DNA of 64,000 nt. Source: JAHTBL01 sp038532735 (GTDB lineage Bacteria > Pseudomonadota > Alphaproteobacteria > Rhodobacterales > Rhodobacteraceae). The position numbers and the translations under genes were made by a program. Each line of letters opens with the position of its first letter. Position 1 is the stretch's first letter. The notes beneath the pieces were generated by a model. It made no database searches. It had not been told where the DNA came from and saw only the letters and a program-made list of their open reading frames with translations. The DNA is taken from assembly GCA_038532735.1 (NCBI GenBank), contig JBCBAC010000001.1:186001-250000 (forward strand). Direction: 5' to 3'. Below are positions 25,677 through 34,420 of the stretch, piece after piece.

Positions 25677-27299
25677 TCAGGCCTCGGCCTCCTGTGCTTC
25701 TTCGCCTTCGGCATCCGCTTCGGATTGATCGGCCACCAGATCTTCGGGATCGACCCAACCCAGCATGACCCGTGCGGTCATCACCATGTTCTGAGCTTCT
25801 TCCAACGAGACATCGAACTTTTCAAGCACGCCGTCATCCTTGACGCGCTGACCATCGACCGTGGTCCAGCCACCGGCCAGTTCCCAGTCGGCACAGGTCG
25901 CGAAGTCTTCCAGCGTTTTCACGCCATCTTCGGCCAATGCCTCTACCATTTGGGGAGAGAGGCCCTCGAATGCAATAAGGCTGTCCTCTGCGCCCAGCGC
26001 TTTTGCGTTCTCCAGTGCTTTCGCGTTCTGGGCTTCCAGATGGTCGCGGGCACGGGCCTGCAACTCGCCTGCGGTACCTTCGTCAACACCGTCGATGACC
26101 AACAGCTCGTCGACTTCAACGTAAGCGACTTCTTCGAGCGAGGTGAAGCCTTCGGAGACCAGCAGTTGCGCAAAGAACTCATCCAGATCGAGCGTATCCA
26201 TGAAGAGTTTGGTGCGCTCTTCGAATTCGGCCTGACGGCGTGCGCTTTCCTCTTCTTCGGTCATGATGTCGATATCCAGACCGGTCAGCTGCGACGCCAG
26301 ACGCACGTTCTGACCGCGACGACCAATAGCGAGGCTCAGCTGCTCATCAGGCACGACCACTTCGATCCGCTCGGCTTCTTCATCCAGAACCACTTTCGTG
26401 ACTTCGGCAGGCTGCAACGCATTCACAAGGAAGGTCGGCTGATCTTCATTCCACGGAATGATGTCGATCTTTTCGCCCTGAAGCTCGTTCACAACGGCCT
26501 GCACACGGCTGCCGCGCATACCCACACAAGCGCCAACAGGATCAATCGAACCGTCATAGCTGATGACAGCGATCTTGGCGCGCGAGCCCGGGTCACGGGC
26601 AACCGCCTTGATCTCGATGATGCCATCATAGATTTCCGGAACTTCCATCTTGAACAGTTCGGCCATGAATTCCGGCGCGGTGCGGCTCAGGAAAATCTGC
26701 GGGCCGCGCACTTCGCGGCGGACATCCTTGATGTAGCAGCGGATCCGGTCATTCGGACGATAGCTTTCGCGGCCGATCTTCTCGTTCCGGCGCAGAACAG
26801 CTTCGCCACTGCCCACGTCAACGATGACGTTGCCATATTCTTCGCGCTTGACCTGACCGTTGATGATGGTGCCAGCGCGGTCCTTGAACTCTTCGAACTG
26901 GCGGTCGCGTTCGGCTTCCCGAACCTTCTGAAGGATAACCTGCTTGGCGGATTGAGCGGCAATACGGCCCATTTCAACCGGGGGGACTTCTTCGACAAAG
27001 GTGTCACCAACGGCAGGGTTCTCAAGATATTGCTTGGCCTGCTCAACGGTCATCTCGGCCTGATAATTTTCAAGTTCTTCCTCATCCACGACAGTGCGGA
27101 CGCGGGTGAATGTTGCGCGACCCGTCTTGCGGTCGATGGACACGCGGATGTCCATCTCGCTGCCGTAACGCGACTTCGCCGCACGGGCGAGGCTTTCTTC
27201 CATCGCTTCGACCACCAGTGCGGGGTCGATCATCTTTTCACGGGCCACGGCCTCGGCAGTTTGGAGCAGCTCCAGCTGGTTTGCGGAAGTGATCGCCAT
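25677..27299 (-). CDS. nusA: Transcription termination/antitermination factor
   Basis: 540 residues. N-terminal RNA-polymerase-binding domain, S1 domain, two KH domains (for example ACVGMRGSRVQAVVNEL and LAIGRRGQNVRLASQL), then helix-hairpin-helix acidic repeats near 370-500 (SEGFTSLEEVAYV, VDGVDEGTA) as in alphaproteobacterial NusA. It modulates pausing, intrinsic termination and antitermination. This matters because a hairpin terminator lies at the head of its own operon. It starts 2 bases after the rimP stop. Confidence 0.97.
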   Translation of the reverse strand: MAITSANQLELLQTAEAVAREKMIDPALVVEAMEESLARAAKSRYGSEMDIRVSIDRKTGRATFTRVRTVVDEEELENYQAEMTVEQAKQYLENPAVGDTFVEEVPPVEMGRIAAQSAKQVILQKVREAERDRQFEEFKDRAGTIINGQVKREEYGNVIVDVGSGEAVLRRNEKIGRESYRPNDRIRCYIKDVRREVRGPQIFLSRTAPEFMAELFKMEVPEIYDGIIEIKAVARDPGSRAKIAVISYDGSIDPVGACVGMRGSRVQAVVNELQGEKIDIIPWNEDQPTFLVNALQPAEVTKVVLDEEAERIEVVVPDEQLSLAIGRRGQNVRLASQLTGLDIDIMTEEEESARRQAEFEERTKLFMDTLDLDEFFAQLLVSEGFTSLEEVAYVEVDELLVIDGVDEGTAGELQARARDHLEAQNAKALENAKALGAEDSLIAFEGLSPQMVEALAEDGVKTLEDFATCADWELAGGWTTVDGQRVKDDGVLEKFDVSLEEAQNMVMTARVMLGWVDPEDLVADQSEADAEGEEAQEAEA

Positions 27300-27301
27300 T
27301 G

Positions 27302-27883
27302 TCAGTCCTCCTTGGACCCTTGGGTCTGGGTTTCTTCTTCGATTGCGTCGAAGTCGTCTTCGTTCACGATGCCAGCGGCTTTGCGCTGCTTCAGCATCTC
27401 TTTAATCAGATCATCGGTCAGCACCAGCTTGGCGTCCGACAGCCAGTCAAACTGCAAACCGATTGTGCCTTCGGAGATGTTGATGAGAACCTCATCACCG
27501 TCGATCCCGGCCAGCTCGCCCTTGAAGCGGCGACGGCCATCAATCAGCTCGGTCGTCTCAATCTTGGCCTCATACCCTTCCCACTGCTCAAAGTCCTTGA
27601 GCCGGGTCAGGGGCCGGTCGATCCCGGGGCTGGAGACCTCAAGCGTGTAGGCATCCAAAATCGGGTCTTCGACGTCCAGAACAGCAGACACCGCTGTGCT
27701 GATCTGCGCGCATTCATCGACCTCAATCGCACCATCAGGCCGCTGCACCATCAGTTGCAGCGTGCTTTCCTTGCCGCTCATCAGACGGACGCGCACTAGT
27801 TCAAAGCCCAGACCCTCAATCACGGGGGTCAGGATTTCAGCCATACGTTTGTCGATGGCAGCTTTGGCGATCAGATCAGACAT
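27302..27883 (-). CDS. rimP: Ribosome maturation factor
   Basis: 193 residues from ATG 27883 (SDLIAKAAIDKRMAEI), the start that matches family members. In-frame starts ATG 27898 and GTG 27904 also exist and touch the hairpin upstream. None has a good ribosome site. Needed for 30S assembly. VSSPGIDRPLT is the family signature. First gene of the operon with nusA, ylxR and infB. Confidence 0.93.
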   Translation of the reverse strand: MSDLIAKAAIDKRMAEILTPVIEGLGFELVRVRLMSGKESTLQLMVQRPDGAIEVDECAQISTAVSAVLDVEDPILDAYTLEVSSPGIDRPLTRLKDFEQWEGYEAKIETTELIDGRRRFKGELAGIDGDEVLINISEGTIGLQFDWLSDAKLVLTDDLIKEMLKQRKAAGIVNEDDFDAIEEETQTQGSKED

Positions 27884-27904
27884 CTCAGGCTTTCGCATAA
27901 GCAC

Positions 27905-27927
27905 AAAAAAACGGGCGCGCGGCCCGT
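27905..27927 (-). terminator. Intrinsic terminator hairpin just upstream of rimP, possible attenuator
   Basis: On the minus strand, a 6-bp stem ACGGGC / GCCCGT around a CGCGC loop is followed by an unbroken run of T residues (27911-27905). The run abuts an in-frame GTG at 27904 of the rimP frame and ends 22 bases before the preferred ATG. It may simply end the transcript of the binding-protein gene that stops at 28015. But any rimP promoter must lie upstream of it, because no room remains downstream. See findings. Confidence 0.75.
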
Positions 27928-27962
27928 CACAATTTCCGGTGGAGCGTCAGGTTTGGACCCCA

Positions 27963-27969
27963 GCGCGCC
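27963..27969 (-). promoter_or_regulatory. Possible antiterminator segment in the rimP leader
   Basis: GGCGCGC on the minus strand (27969-27963) is exactly complementary to GCGCGCC inside the terminator stem and loop (27920-27914). Pairing would break the hairpin. The match is seen in the sequence. The regulatory role is inferred. Confidence 0.3.
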
Positions 27970-27981
27970 GCTGTTGAGATG

Positions 27982-28010
27982 CATATACGGACCCGTCAGT
28001 GAGTCTGCAA
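27982..28010 (-). promoter_or_regulatory. Candidate rimP operon promoter
   Basis: On the minus strand, TTGCAG (28010-28005), a 17-base spacer and TATATG (27987-27982), directly after the stop of the upstream gene. A start near 27975 would make a leader of about 70 bases that runs into the hairpin at 27927-27905. Confidence 0.5.
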
Positions 28011-28014
28011 GCCC

Positions 28015-29340
28015 TTAGGCGAACCACCAGCGTTCTGCGATCCTGCTGCTGTCTAGGGCGGCCAGCGCGCCCAACGTTTCGGGATGCGCCAGCGTCTTGC
28101 GATAAGCGTCCACATAATCCGCAAAAGCCGGGATCACTTCAACACCTTCCTCTGCCGTGATCTTTTGCATCTCTGCATAAATCTGAGCCCGGCGCTTGCT
28201 GTCGGTCGTCGCGCGCGCTTCTTTAAGCAAGGCTTTGAAGCGCGGCGTGTCCGGATGTTTCAGGGTGGAGAACATCCAATCCTCTGTCATGCGCCCATCA
28301 CGGAAGGATACGCGCGATAGGTCCTTCAGCAATAGCTTCGGACCTTGCGAGGCAGGCACCTCAATCTCGGTGTAATATGTGTTGCCGGGCCCAATCGGAT
28401 GATCCTGCGCAACAGAGCCGTAGCCATGCAGAAGCTCGCTTACGATGCCCTCACGGTCAATCTCCTGACGCAGCACTTCCCGTGGTGCGCCCATTTCCTC
28501 GGGATCCAGCACCATGTGGCGGGTGCCGCGGGCCACAGCAAGGTCAATGTCGTCACGACCTTGGAGATAAGGGATCGCATCGAAGGGCACGTCGCCCACC
28601 GCATCCACCTGATCGGTCAGGAGGGCCGTCATCCGCGCATTGCTGTCTGAGATCGGATGCAGTTCAACTGCATCAAACCAACCCGCCTTACCGTCCTTGT
28701 AATGGCCCACAACGCGTTCCAGCCGCAAAATCCCGTCGTCTTTGTTGGCGACACGGTAGAGCCCAGTCCCGATACCACGCGTGATCGCTTCGCCCATCTG
28801 CCGGGCGGGATAGATCATCATCTGCGGATCAGCGAGCAAGAACGGGAAATCCGCGTTTGGCTCCTCCAGCGTGATGCGCACCTTACGATCGCCCAGCTTC
28901 TGGATATCGGCCATCTGGCAGGCAAACGGGATCGCCGCGCCATCCTTGTCGCTTTGATAAAAGAGGAACGTCTCAACAACGTCATCAGCGCCAAAGGGGC
29001 GTCCGTTGTGGAACGTCACCCCAGAGCGTAGCGTGAACGTCCACACTTTCGCATCCGCAGAGCCTTCCCAACTTTCCGCCAATTCGCCGACAAGCTGACC
29101 CTGCGCGGTGACCTCAGTCAGACAGTCAAAAACGCACCCTTGCGCAGCGACCCGCATCAGCGGATCAAAAGACCGGCGCGCGTCCCAGTTGCGGATGCCA
29201 TCGCTCTCCAGACCCAGTCGCAACGTGCCGCCCCGTTTGGGCTGCGCCTGCAAAGGCACACCGGTGGCCGCGAGCACACCAGCGAGCGCACCAGAGGTCA
29301 GCAGGCTCCGTCGGGAAATATGTCTGTGCTTCAAGCTCAA
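28015..29340 (-). CDS. Orphan ABC-type solute-binding protein (family 5, peptide type)
   Basis: 441 residues. A twin-arginine signal (SRRSLL at 9-14, then a hydrophobic stretch to PLQAQ) is followed by RGGTLRLGLESD, LAESWEGSADAKVWTFTLR and GVTFHNGRPFGADDV, the hallmarks of SBP_bac_5 proteins that bind peptides, opines or metals. It is about 70-90 residues shorter than many DppA/OppA proteins. No permease or ATPase gene is nearby, so the transporter it serves, if any, is elsewhere. Confidence 0.85.
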   Translation of the reverse strand: MSLKHRHISRRSLLTSGALAGVLAATGVPLQAQPKRGGTLRLGLESDGIRNWDARRSFDPLMRVAAQGCVFDCLTEVTAQGQLVGELAESWEGSADAKVWTFTLRSGVTFHNGRPFGADDVVETFLFYQSDKDGAAIPFACQMADIQKLGDRKVRITLEEPNADFPFLLADPQMMIYPARQMGEAITRGIGTGLYRVANKDDGILRLERVVGHYKDGKAGWFDAVELHPISDSNARMTALLTDQVDAVGDVPFDAIPYLQGRDDIDLAVARGTRHMVLDPEEMGAPREVLRQEIDREGIVSELLHGYGSVAQDHPIGPGNTYYTEIEVPASQGPKLLLKDLSRVSFRDGRMTEDWMFSTLKHPDTPRFKALLKEARATTDSKRRAQIYAEMQKITAEEGVEVIPAFADYVDAYRKTLAHPETLGALAALDSSRIAERWWFA

Positions 29341-29406
29341 AAGAGAGGTCCACCTGATTCGGACGATAGAGTAACGGGCGAAAACATGCCGACCAAGAAA
29401 AAGTCG

Positions 29407-30396
29407 TTACAGACCAAGCCTCTTGGATTGGTCGCGCAGAACGTCCATCGTTCGAACCAACTCTGCGCTGATCCCGGGTTCAGACAGCGCATGCCCTGCT
29501 TTCGGGACCATCTTCATTTCACACCGCGGCCAGACCTTTGACAAGGCATAAGCGGAATGCGGTGGACAAATCATGTCATACCGCCCTTGCACAATCTTGC
29601 CGGGAATATCCTTCAAAAGCGATGCATTTTTCAGGATCTGGCCGTCTTCCTCAAGAAACGCCTTGTTCGTGAAGTAATGATTTTCGAGCCGCGCAAACGC
29701 CCGCGCGTAATCCGCAGGGCTGTCACCGGTCGCACCTGTGTTATCGATGGAGGCAAGGGCATTCTCCCAAGCAGCCCAGGCGCGGGCATACCGCGTTTCC
29801 ATCATCAGATCGCCGGAAAAGAGGCGCCGATTATACGCCGCGATCATGTCAAAGCGCTCATCCTCGGGGATCAGATCAACGAACCGCTGCCACAAATCAG
29901 GCCAAAACTGCCCGGCACCGCCCTGATAGAACCAATCCAGTTCCGCCTGCGTCGCCAGAAAGACACCGCGCAGCGCCAGATAGGCGGCACGCTCCGGATG
30001 AGTCTGCGCATAGATCAAGGCCAGCGTGGCGCCCCAGCTCCCGCCGAAGACAATCCAGCGGTCAATCTCAAGCGCCTCGCGGATCGCCTCGATATCGCGG
30101 ACCAGATGCCAGGTCGTATTGTCTTTGATGCTCGCATGAGGCTTCGAGCGTCCGCAACCACGCTGATCAAACAGCACAATCCGGTAAACAGCAGGATCAA
30201 AGTAACGCCGCATCGCAGGGCTGCAGCCGCCACCCGGGCCACCATGCAGCACGATCACAGGAATACCATCAGGGTTGCCGCATTGTTCCATATAGATGCG
30301 GTGGCCATCGCCTACATCAAACGTCCGTTGATCAAAGGGATCAATCGGCGGATACAGGAATTGAGCTGCGCTCTTTTGGCCAGAGAATTTGTCCAT
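29407..30396 (-). CDS. pip: Prolyl aminopeptidase (proline iminopeptidase)
   Basis: 329 residues from ATG 30396, which has an AGGATC ribosome site. The longer frame to 30468 would overlap ubiG. Alpha/beta-hydrolase that removes N-terminal proline. HGGPGGG at 51-57 forms the oxyanion region and the nucleophile S120 is in GGSWG (118-122), with the catalytic His in AGHALSEPG near the C-terminus. Divergent from ubiG. Confidence 0.93.
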   Translation of the reverse strand: MDKFSGQKSAAQFLYPPIDPFDQRTFDVGDGHRIYMEQCGNPDGIPVIVLHGGPGGGCSPAMRRYFDPAVYRIVLFDQRGCGRSKPHASIKDNTTWHLVRDIEAIREALEIDRWIVFGGSWGATLALIYAQTHPERAAYLALRGVFLATQAELDWFYQGGAGQFWPDLWQRFVDLIPEDERFDMIAAYNRRLFSGDLMMETRYARAWAAWENALASIDNTGATGDSPADYARAFARLENHYFTNKAFLEEDGQILKNASLLKDIPGKIVQGRYDMICPPHSAYALSKVWPRCEMKMVPKAGHALSEPGISAELVRTMDVLRDQSKRLGL

Positions 30397-30453
30397 ACTG
30401 ATCCTATATAACGCAGCAAAAGGTTCTGCCATCCAGCACAGGAAGAAAGATAC

Positions 30454-31197
30454 GTGACCCAGACGCAAAACACCGTGGATGCCTCAGAAGTCGCCAAATT
30501 TGAGGCGATGGCCGCGGAATGGTGGGACCCGAACGGCAAGTTCAAGCCGTTGCACATGCTCAATCCCTGCCGTCTGGACTATATCACCGCCCAGATCGCC
30601 GCCGAATTTGACCGCGACCTGAACGAGACGGCCCCGCTTGCAGGTCTGCGCATCCTCGATATTGGCTGTGGCGGGGGGCTGTTGTCGGAACCGATGGCGC
30701 GGCTCGGGGCCACGGTCGTCGGCGCTGATGCTGCCGAAGGTAACATCCCTGTCGCAAAAGTTCACGCCGCCCAGTCTGGTCTTGAGATCGACTACCGCCA
30801 TACCACGGCCGAGGCGATGGCCGCAGCAGGAGAACAATTTGACGTCGTCCTGAACATGGAAGTCGTGGAGCATGTTGCCGATCCGCTGGCCTTTCTGACC
30901 GCGTGTCAGACCTTGCTGAAAAGTGGGGGCCTGCACATCTGCTCTACCCTGAACCGCAATCCGAAAAGCTATGTGCTTGCGATTTTCGGGGCAGAACACA
31001 TCATGCGCTGGCTGCCCAAAGGCACACATGATTGGTCGAAATTCATCACCCCGGATGAGCTGTTCGATCTGCTCACAAAAGCGGGCTTTGATCCGGTCGA
31101 TCGCAAGGGGTTCGTATTCAATCCAGTGGCGTGGACCTGGTCGATCTCGGAAAAAGATCTGAGCGTGAATTACGTCACCACAAGCGTGAAGCCTTAA
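30454..31197 (+). CDS. ubiG: Ubiquinone biosynthesis O-methyltransferase
   Basis: 247 residues from GTG 30454. It performs both O-methylations of ubiquinone synthesis using S-adenosylmethionine. EWWDPNGKFKPLHMLNPCR near the N-terminus is diagnostic of UbiG, followed by motif I ILDIGCGGGLLSEPMA and NMEVVEHV. The stop overlaps the stop of the convergent marR gene. Confidence 0.95.
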   Translation: MTQTQNTVDASEVAKFEAMAAEWWDPNGKFKPLHMLNPCRLDYITAQIAAEFDRDLNETAPLAGLRILDIGCGGGLLSEPMARLGATVVGADAAEGNIPVAKVHAAQSGLEIDYRHTTAEAMAAAGEQFDVVLNMEVVEHVADPLAFLTACQTLLKSGGLHICSTLNRNPKSYVLAIFGAEHIMRWLPKGTHDWSKFITPDELFDLLTKAGFDPVDRKGFVFNPVAWTWSISEKDLSVNYVTTSVKP

Positions 31198-31640
31198 TCC
31201 TCGCCCGCAAGATTGTTGCGGAGCGTGCGGAGGATCGGAACCGTCGCGCGCACCTTTTCAGGGCCCAGGTCGCGCACCACATCGGTAATGAGCGGCGAGA
31301 TGATCTCAAGCGCGGCGTCCCGCGCTTTCCGGCCTGCCGGGCTGATCGCCACCATCTTCCGGCGCGCGTCATCCCAATCGGGCCGGATATGCACATAGCC
31401 TGCCCATTCCAGCTTGTTTAGCGTGTTGGTCATCGCCCCACGCGTCAGGTGAAAGGCCTTGGCCAACTGCGCCGGAGACCGCTCTCCGCCGACATGCGCC
31501 AGATGGTTCAGAACAGAGAAATGCGACAGTTCCATTCCCTTTGGCAGAACGCGCGAAATGCGGTTCCGGGTCAATTGCTCTGTCATCAGGATTTCACTGA
31601 ACAGAGCAATAGCCAAAGGGTCGCTTTTGTCACTCATCAT
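31194..31640 (-). CDS. MarR-family transcriptional regulator
   Basis: 148 residues. Winged helix-turn-helix with LSHFSVLNHLAHVG, LAKAFHLTRGAMTNTLNKLE and the wing HIRPDWDDARRKMVAIS. Its ATG overlaps the nitrilase stop (ATGA), so it is the last gene of the comF-grxC-nitrilase-marR run. It may sense a small aromatic or oxidant ligand, as family members do. The target genes are unknown. Confidence 0.88.
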   Translation of the reverse strand: MMSDKSDPLAIALFSEILMTEQLTRNRISRVLPKGMELSHFSVLNHLAHVGGERSPAQLAKAFHLTRGAMTNTLNKLEWAGYVHIRPDWDDARRKMVAISPAGRKARDAALEIISPLITDVVRDLGPEKVRATVPILRTLRNNLAGED

Positions 31641-32470
31641 GGACCTGCAAAGCTGCGCGTATGCGTCAGGGACGGGATGCTGTTTCTTACCGCCTGCACT
31701 TGGGAAAGGTCTAGAGAAATCAGAGATATACCGGGTTCTATGCCGGCATCGCTTAAAATTTCACCCCAAGGGGAAATGGCCAGTGAATGCCCATAGGTCT
31801 CGCGCGTTTTGCCGGTGGTGGCTGCGTGGCGCCCGGTTTGTGCAGGGGCCAGAACGAAACTGCCGGTCTCAATAGCACGGGCTTTCAAAAGCGGCTCCCA
31901 ATGAGCCGGGCCAGTAGCCGTTGAAAACGCGGACGGCGCGGTCAGAACCTGCGCCCCGCCTTGCGCCAACGCGCGATAGAGATAGGGGAAGCGGATATCA
32001 TAGCAGATCGACAGGCCGACCTTCACGCCCGAAATGTCTGCAAGGACAGCCCGATCACCGGGACGGTAGCCCTTCGATTCGCGGTAGGTCTCTGTCTCGG
32101 ACACGGTGACGTCGAACATATGCATCTTGTTATAGCGCGCGGCGATCCCGCCATCCGGCGCAATCAGGAAAGAGCGGTTGGCGAAACGGCCATCGGCATC
32201 CCCCGTCTTCAACGCAAGCGATCCGATAAGCAGCCAGATGCCCAGCGCCTCCGCCTGCGTCCGCAAAGCGGCCAGCGTCTGATCCTCAGCCTCGGTCTGC
32301 AAAACCGCCACCTGATGCGCGCGGGAGGCAGAGACACAGTTGGTCACCTCTGGCGTCAGCACGAAACGCGCGTCTTGCCCGGCAGCCTGCGCAATAAATT
32401 CCTGTGTCACAGGCAGGTTTTCAGAGGGCATATCGCCCGAATTCAGCTGGATTAGAGCCGTTTTCAGCAT
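31637..32470 (-). CDS. Carbon-nitrogen hydrolase (nitrilase superfamily, Nit1/Nit2-like)
   Basis: 277 residues. The catalytic triad is visible as E41 (LTPEVTN), K112 (YNKMHMFDV) and C153 (SICYDIRFP). The FDV after the lysine and the length fit the Nit group, which repairs deaminated glutathione or acts as an omega-amidase. Starting one base after the grxC stop supports a link to glutathione chemistry, but the substrate is not proven. Confidence 0.88.
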   Translation of the reverse strand: MLKTALIQLNSGDMPSENLPVTQEFIAQAAGQDARFVLTPEVTNCVSASRAHQVAVLQTEAEDQTLAALRTQAEALGIWLLIGSLALKTGDADGRFANRSFLIAPDGGIAARYNKMHMFDVTVSETETYRESKGYRPGDRAVLADISGVKVGLSICYDIRFPYLYRALAQGGAQVLTAPSAFSTATGPAHWEPLLKARAIETGSFVLAPAQTGRHAATTGKTRETYGHSLAISPWGEILSDAGIEPGISLISLDLSQVQAVRNSIPSLTHTRSFAGP

Positions 32471-32728
32471 TTACGCCTTCAACAAGGCGTCCAGCTTACC
32501 GGCCTTCTCCAACGCATAAAGATCGTCACAACCGCCGACATGCACATCCCCGATAAAAATCTGAGGGACCGTGCGTCCGCCATTCGCCCGTTTGATCATC
32601 TCAGGCTTTTTGGAGGGGTCGCGCAGCACGTCAATCTCGGAAAAGCTCGCGCCTTTCTGGGTCAAGAGCCGCTTGGCGGCATGGCAAAAGCCGCACAAAG
32701 GCGATGTGTAAATCTCAATCGGTTGCAT
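32471..32728 (-). CDS. grxC: Glutaredoxin 3
   Basis: 85 residues from ATG 32728 with an AAGGAC ribosome site. A frame to 32776 lacks homology. Active-site CGFC at 12-15, then TVPQIFIG and GGCDDLYAL for glutathione binding. Glutathione-dependent disulfide reductase. It lies 48 bases after comF and abuts the nitrilase gene. Confidence 0.94.
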   Translation of the reverse strand: MQPIEIYTSPLCGFCHAAKRLLTQKGASFSEIDVLRDPSKKPEMIKRANGGRTVPQIFIGDVHVGGCDDLYALEKAGKLDALLKA

Positions 32729-32776
32729 CAGACTGTCCTTTTCAGTGCCGCGCCATTTCGGCGCGACCCTAGACAT

Positions 32777-33493
32777 TTAGGTGTCTTTTGCAACGCGCGC
32801 CAGAACCGTGACATTTACGTTTGCCACACCGGCAGCGTTCAGCGCCTCGGCGCAGGCTGCAAGTGTTGCGCCAGACGTCATCACATCATCGATCAAAAGC
32901 ACGTCTTTCCCGGCAATCTCCGCTTCCTTGCCAGTGGGCACATCTATCGCCCCGCTCAACACTTCGAAGCGCGCCTCACGGGTTAGCCCATCGAGTGATC
33001 TGGTCAGCTTGCGCCGTTCCAGAAGGTCAGGTCGAAAGGGAGAACCAGTGAGCTTGCTCAGGGCACGGGCAAGCTCCGCCGACTGGTTATAGCGGCGCTG
33101 CACGCGCCGCCGCCAATGCAATGGAACAGGCACGAGAAGCGTCTCTGGCATAAGCAAATCACGCGCGGCAGCAGCCAACCAACGCGCAGCCGGTGGGGCA
33201 AGGTCCGTGCGATCGCCATGTTTGAGCGCCAGAACCAGCTTGCGCCCCGTCTCCGAATAGAGAAACGCCGCGCGTCCCCGTGTCCAGGGGCGGGCGATGA
33301 CCATACAGTCATCGCACAGAACCTCTTCGCTCTCTTCGCCTGGCAAGGGCACACCGCAGCAATCACAGACGAGCCCGGTGATGAAATGCGCGCCATGCCA
33401 GCATTCGCCGCACAGCCCGTGATCGAGCTCAACAAGTGCGTCGCAGGTCAGGCATTGCGCCGGATATAAGAGGCGCAGCACGCTTTGCATCAT
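32777..33493 (-). CDS. comF: ComF-family phosphoribosyltransferase-like protein
   Basis: 238 residues. An N-terminal zinc-finger region with CLTCDAL, CGEC, CDCCGVPL and CDDC is followed by a phosphoribosyltransferase domain (PVPLHWRRRVQRRYNQSAELA and VLLIDDVMTSGAT near the C-terminus). Related to ComF, needed for DNA uptake in competent bacteria. Its role in non-competent species is unclear. Divergent from the methyltransferase at 33520 with only 26 bases between starts. Confidence 0.9.
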   Translation of the reverse strand: MMQSVLRLLYPAQCLTCDALVELDHGLCGECWHGAHFITGLVCDCCGVPLPGEESEEVLCDDCMVIARPWTRGRAAFLYSETGRKLVLALKHGDRTDLAPPAARWLAAAARDLLMPETLLVPVPLHWRRRVQRRYNQSAELARALSKLTGSPFRPDLLERRKLTRSLDGLTREARFEVLSGAIDVPTGKEAEIAGKDVLLIDDVMTSGATLAACAEALNAAGVANVNVTVLARVAKDT

Positions 33494-33519
33494 GGCCAGT
33501 CCCTTCTACATAGCAGGGC

Positions 33520-34359
33520 ATGACAGACACCCCTAGCCTCACCGACCGACCTGCACTTTTGAAACACCGTGCGCGGGTCAGCAGCCCGGACGATCTTTTC
33601 CTGCACGCGCAAGCCGCGGATGAGCTTCATGAAAGACTGCAAGAGGTTAACAGGACGTTTACCAACATCGCAGTCGTCACAGGTTTTCCCCAATTTTGGG
33701 AGGATCGCTTTCCCGGCGCCCGAATTGTGCCCGACACCGATACGCTTGATCTGGAGGTTGGTGTCTTCGATCTGGTGGTGCATGCCATGGCCTTGCATTG
33801 GGCCAATGATCCGGTGGGCCAGCTTGTGCAATGTCGGCGGGCCCTGAAGCGCGATGGGCTGTTTCTGGGCGTTTGTCTGGGCGGGCAGACCCTGAGCGAA
33901 TTGCGCAGTGTGCTGGCCCAGGCCGAGACCGCGCTGCGCGGCGGTTTGTCGCCTCGTGTCGCTCCTATGGGCGAGGTGCGCGACCTTGGCGGGCTGCTTC
34001 AACGGGCGGGACTTGCGTTACCCGTCGCCGACACAGCGCCGCTTCAAGTGTCCTATCAAAGCGCGCTGCATCTGATGCATGACCTGCGGCGCATGGGCGA
34101 GACGAACGCCCTGTCCCTGCGCGACCGTGCGCCGCTGCGCCGAGATGTGCTATTGGAAGCAAAGCGCCTCTATCAAGACCATTTCGCTGCGGAAGGGGAT
34201 CGGATCACTGCCACGTTTGAGCTGATTTTTCTCTCAGGCTGGGCCCCGGATGAAAGCCAACAGAAACCCCTGCGCCCCGGGTCGGCCAAACATCGCCTTG
34301 CGGATGCGCTAGGAACGGTGGAAATACCCGCAGACGATCCGCCTGACTCATCCAAATGA
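33520..34359 (+). CDS. SAM-dependent methyltransferase (BioC/NDUFAF5-like)
   Basis: 279 residues. DDLFLHAQAADELHERL near the N-terminus, DLVVHAMALHWANDPVGQL after the SAM domain core, and RMGETNALSLRDR match the BioC-like group that includes the mitochondrial complex I assembly factor NDUFAF5 (an arginine hydroxylase). The usual glycine-rich motif I is poorly conserved here (VVTGFPQFWEDRFPGA). It could therefore be a methyltransferase-fold protein with another activity. Confidence 0.75.
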   Translation: MTDTPSLTDRPALLKHRARVSSPDDLFLHAQAADELHERLQEVNRTFTNIAVVTGFPQFWEDRFPGARIVPDTDTLDLEVGVFDLVVHAMALHWANDPVGQLVQCRRALKRDGLFLGVCLGGQTLSELRSVLAQAETALRGGLSPRVAPMGEVRDLGGLLQRAGLALPVADTAPLQVSYQSALHLMHDLRRMGETNALSLRDRAPLRRDVLLEAKRLYQDHFAAEGDRITATFELIFLSGWAPDESQQKPLRPGSAKHRLADALGTVEIPADDPPDSSK

Positions 34360-34420
34360 TTGACGGCCCCGTATAAGTAATTAACTGCACACTCATATTC
34401 ATATCTGATATCGGAACCTC

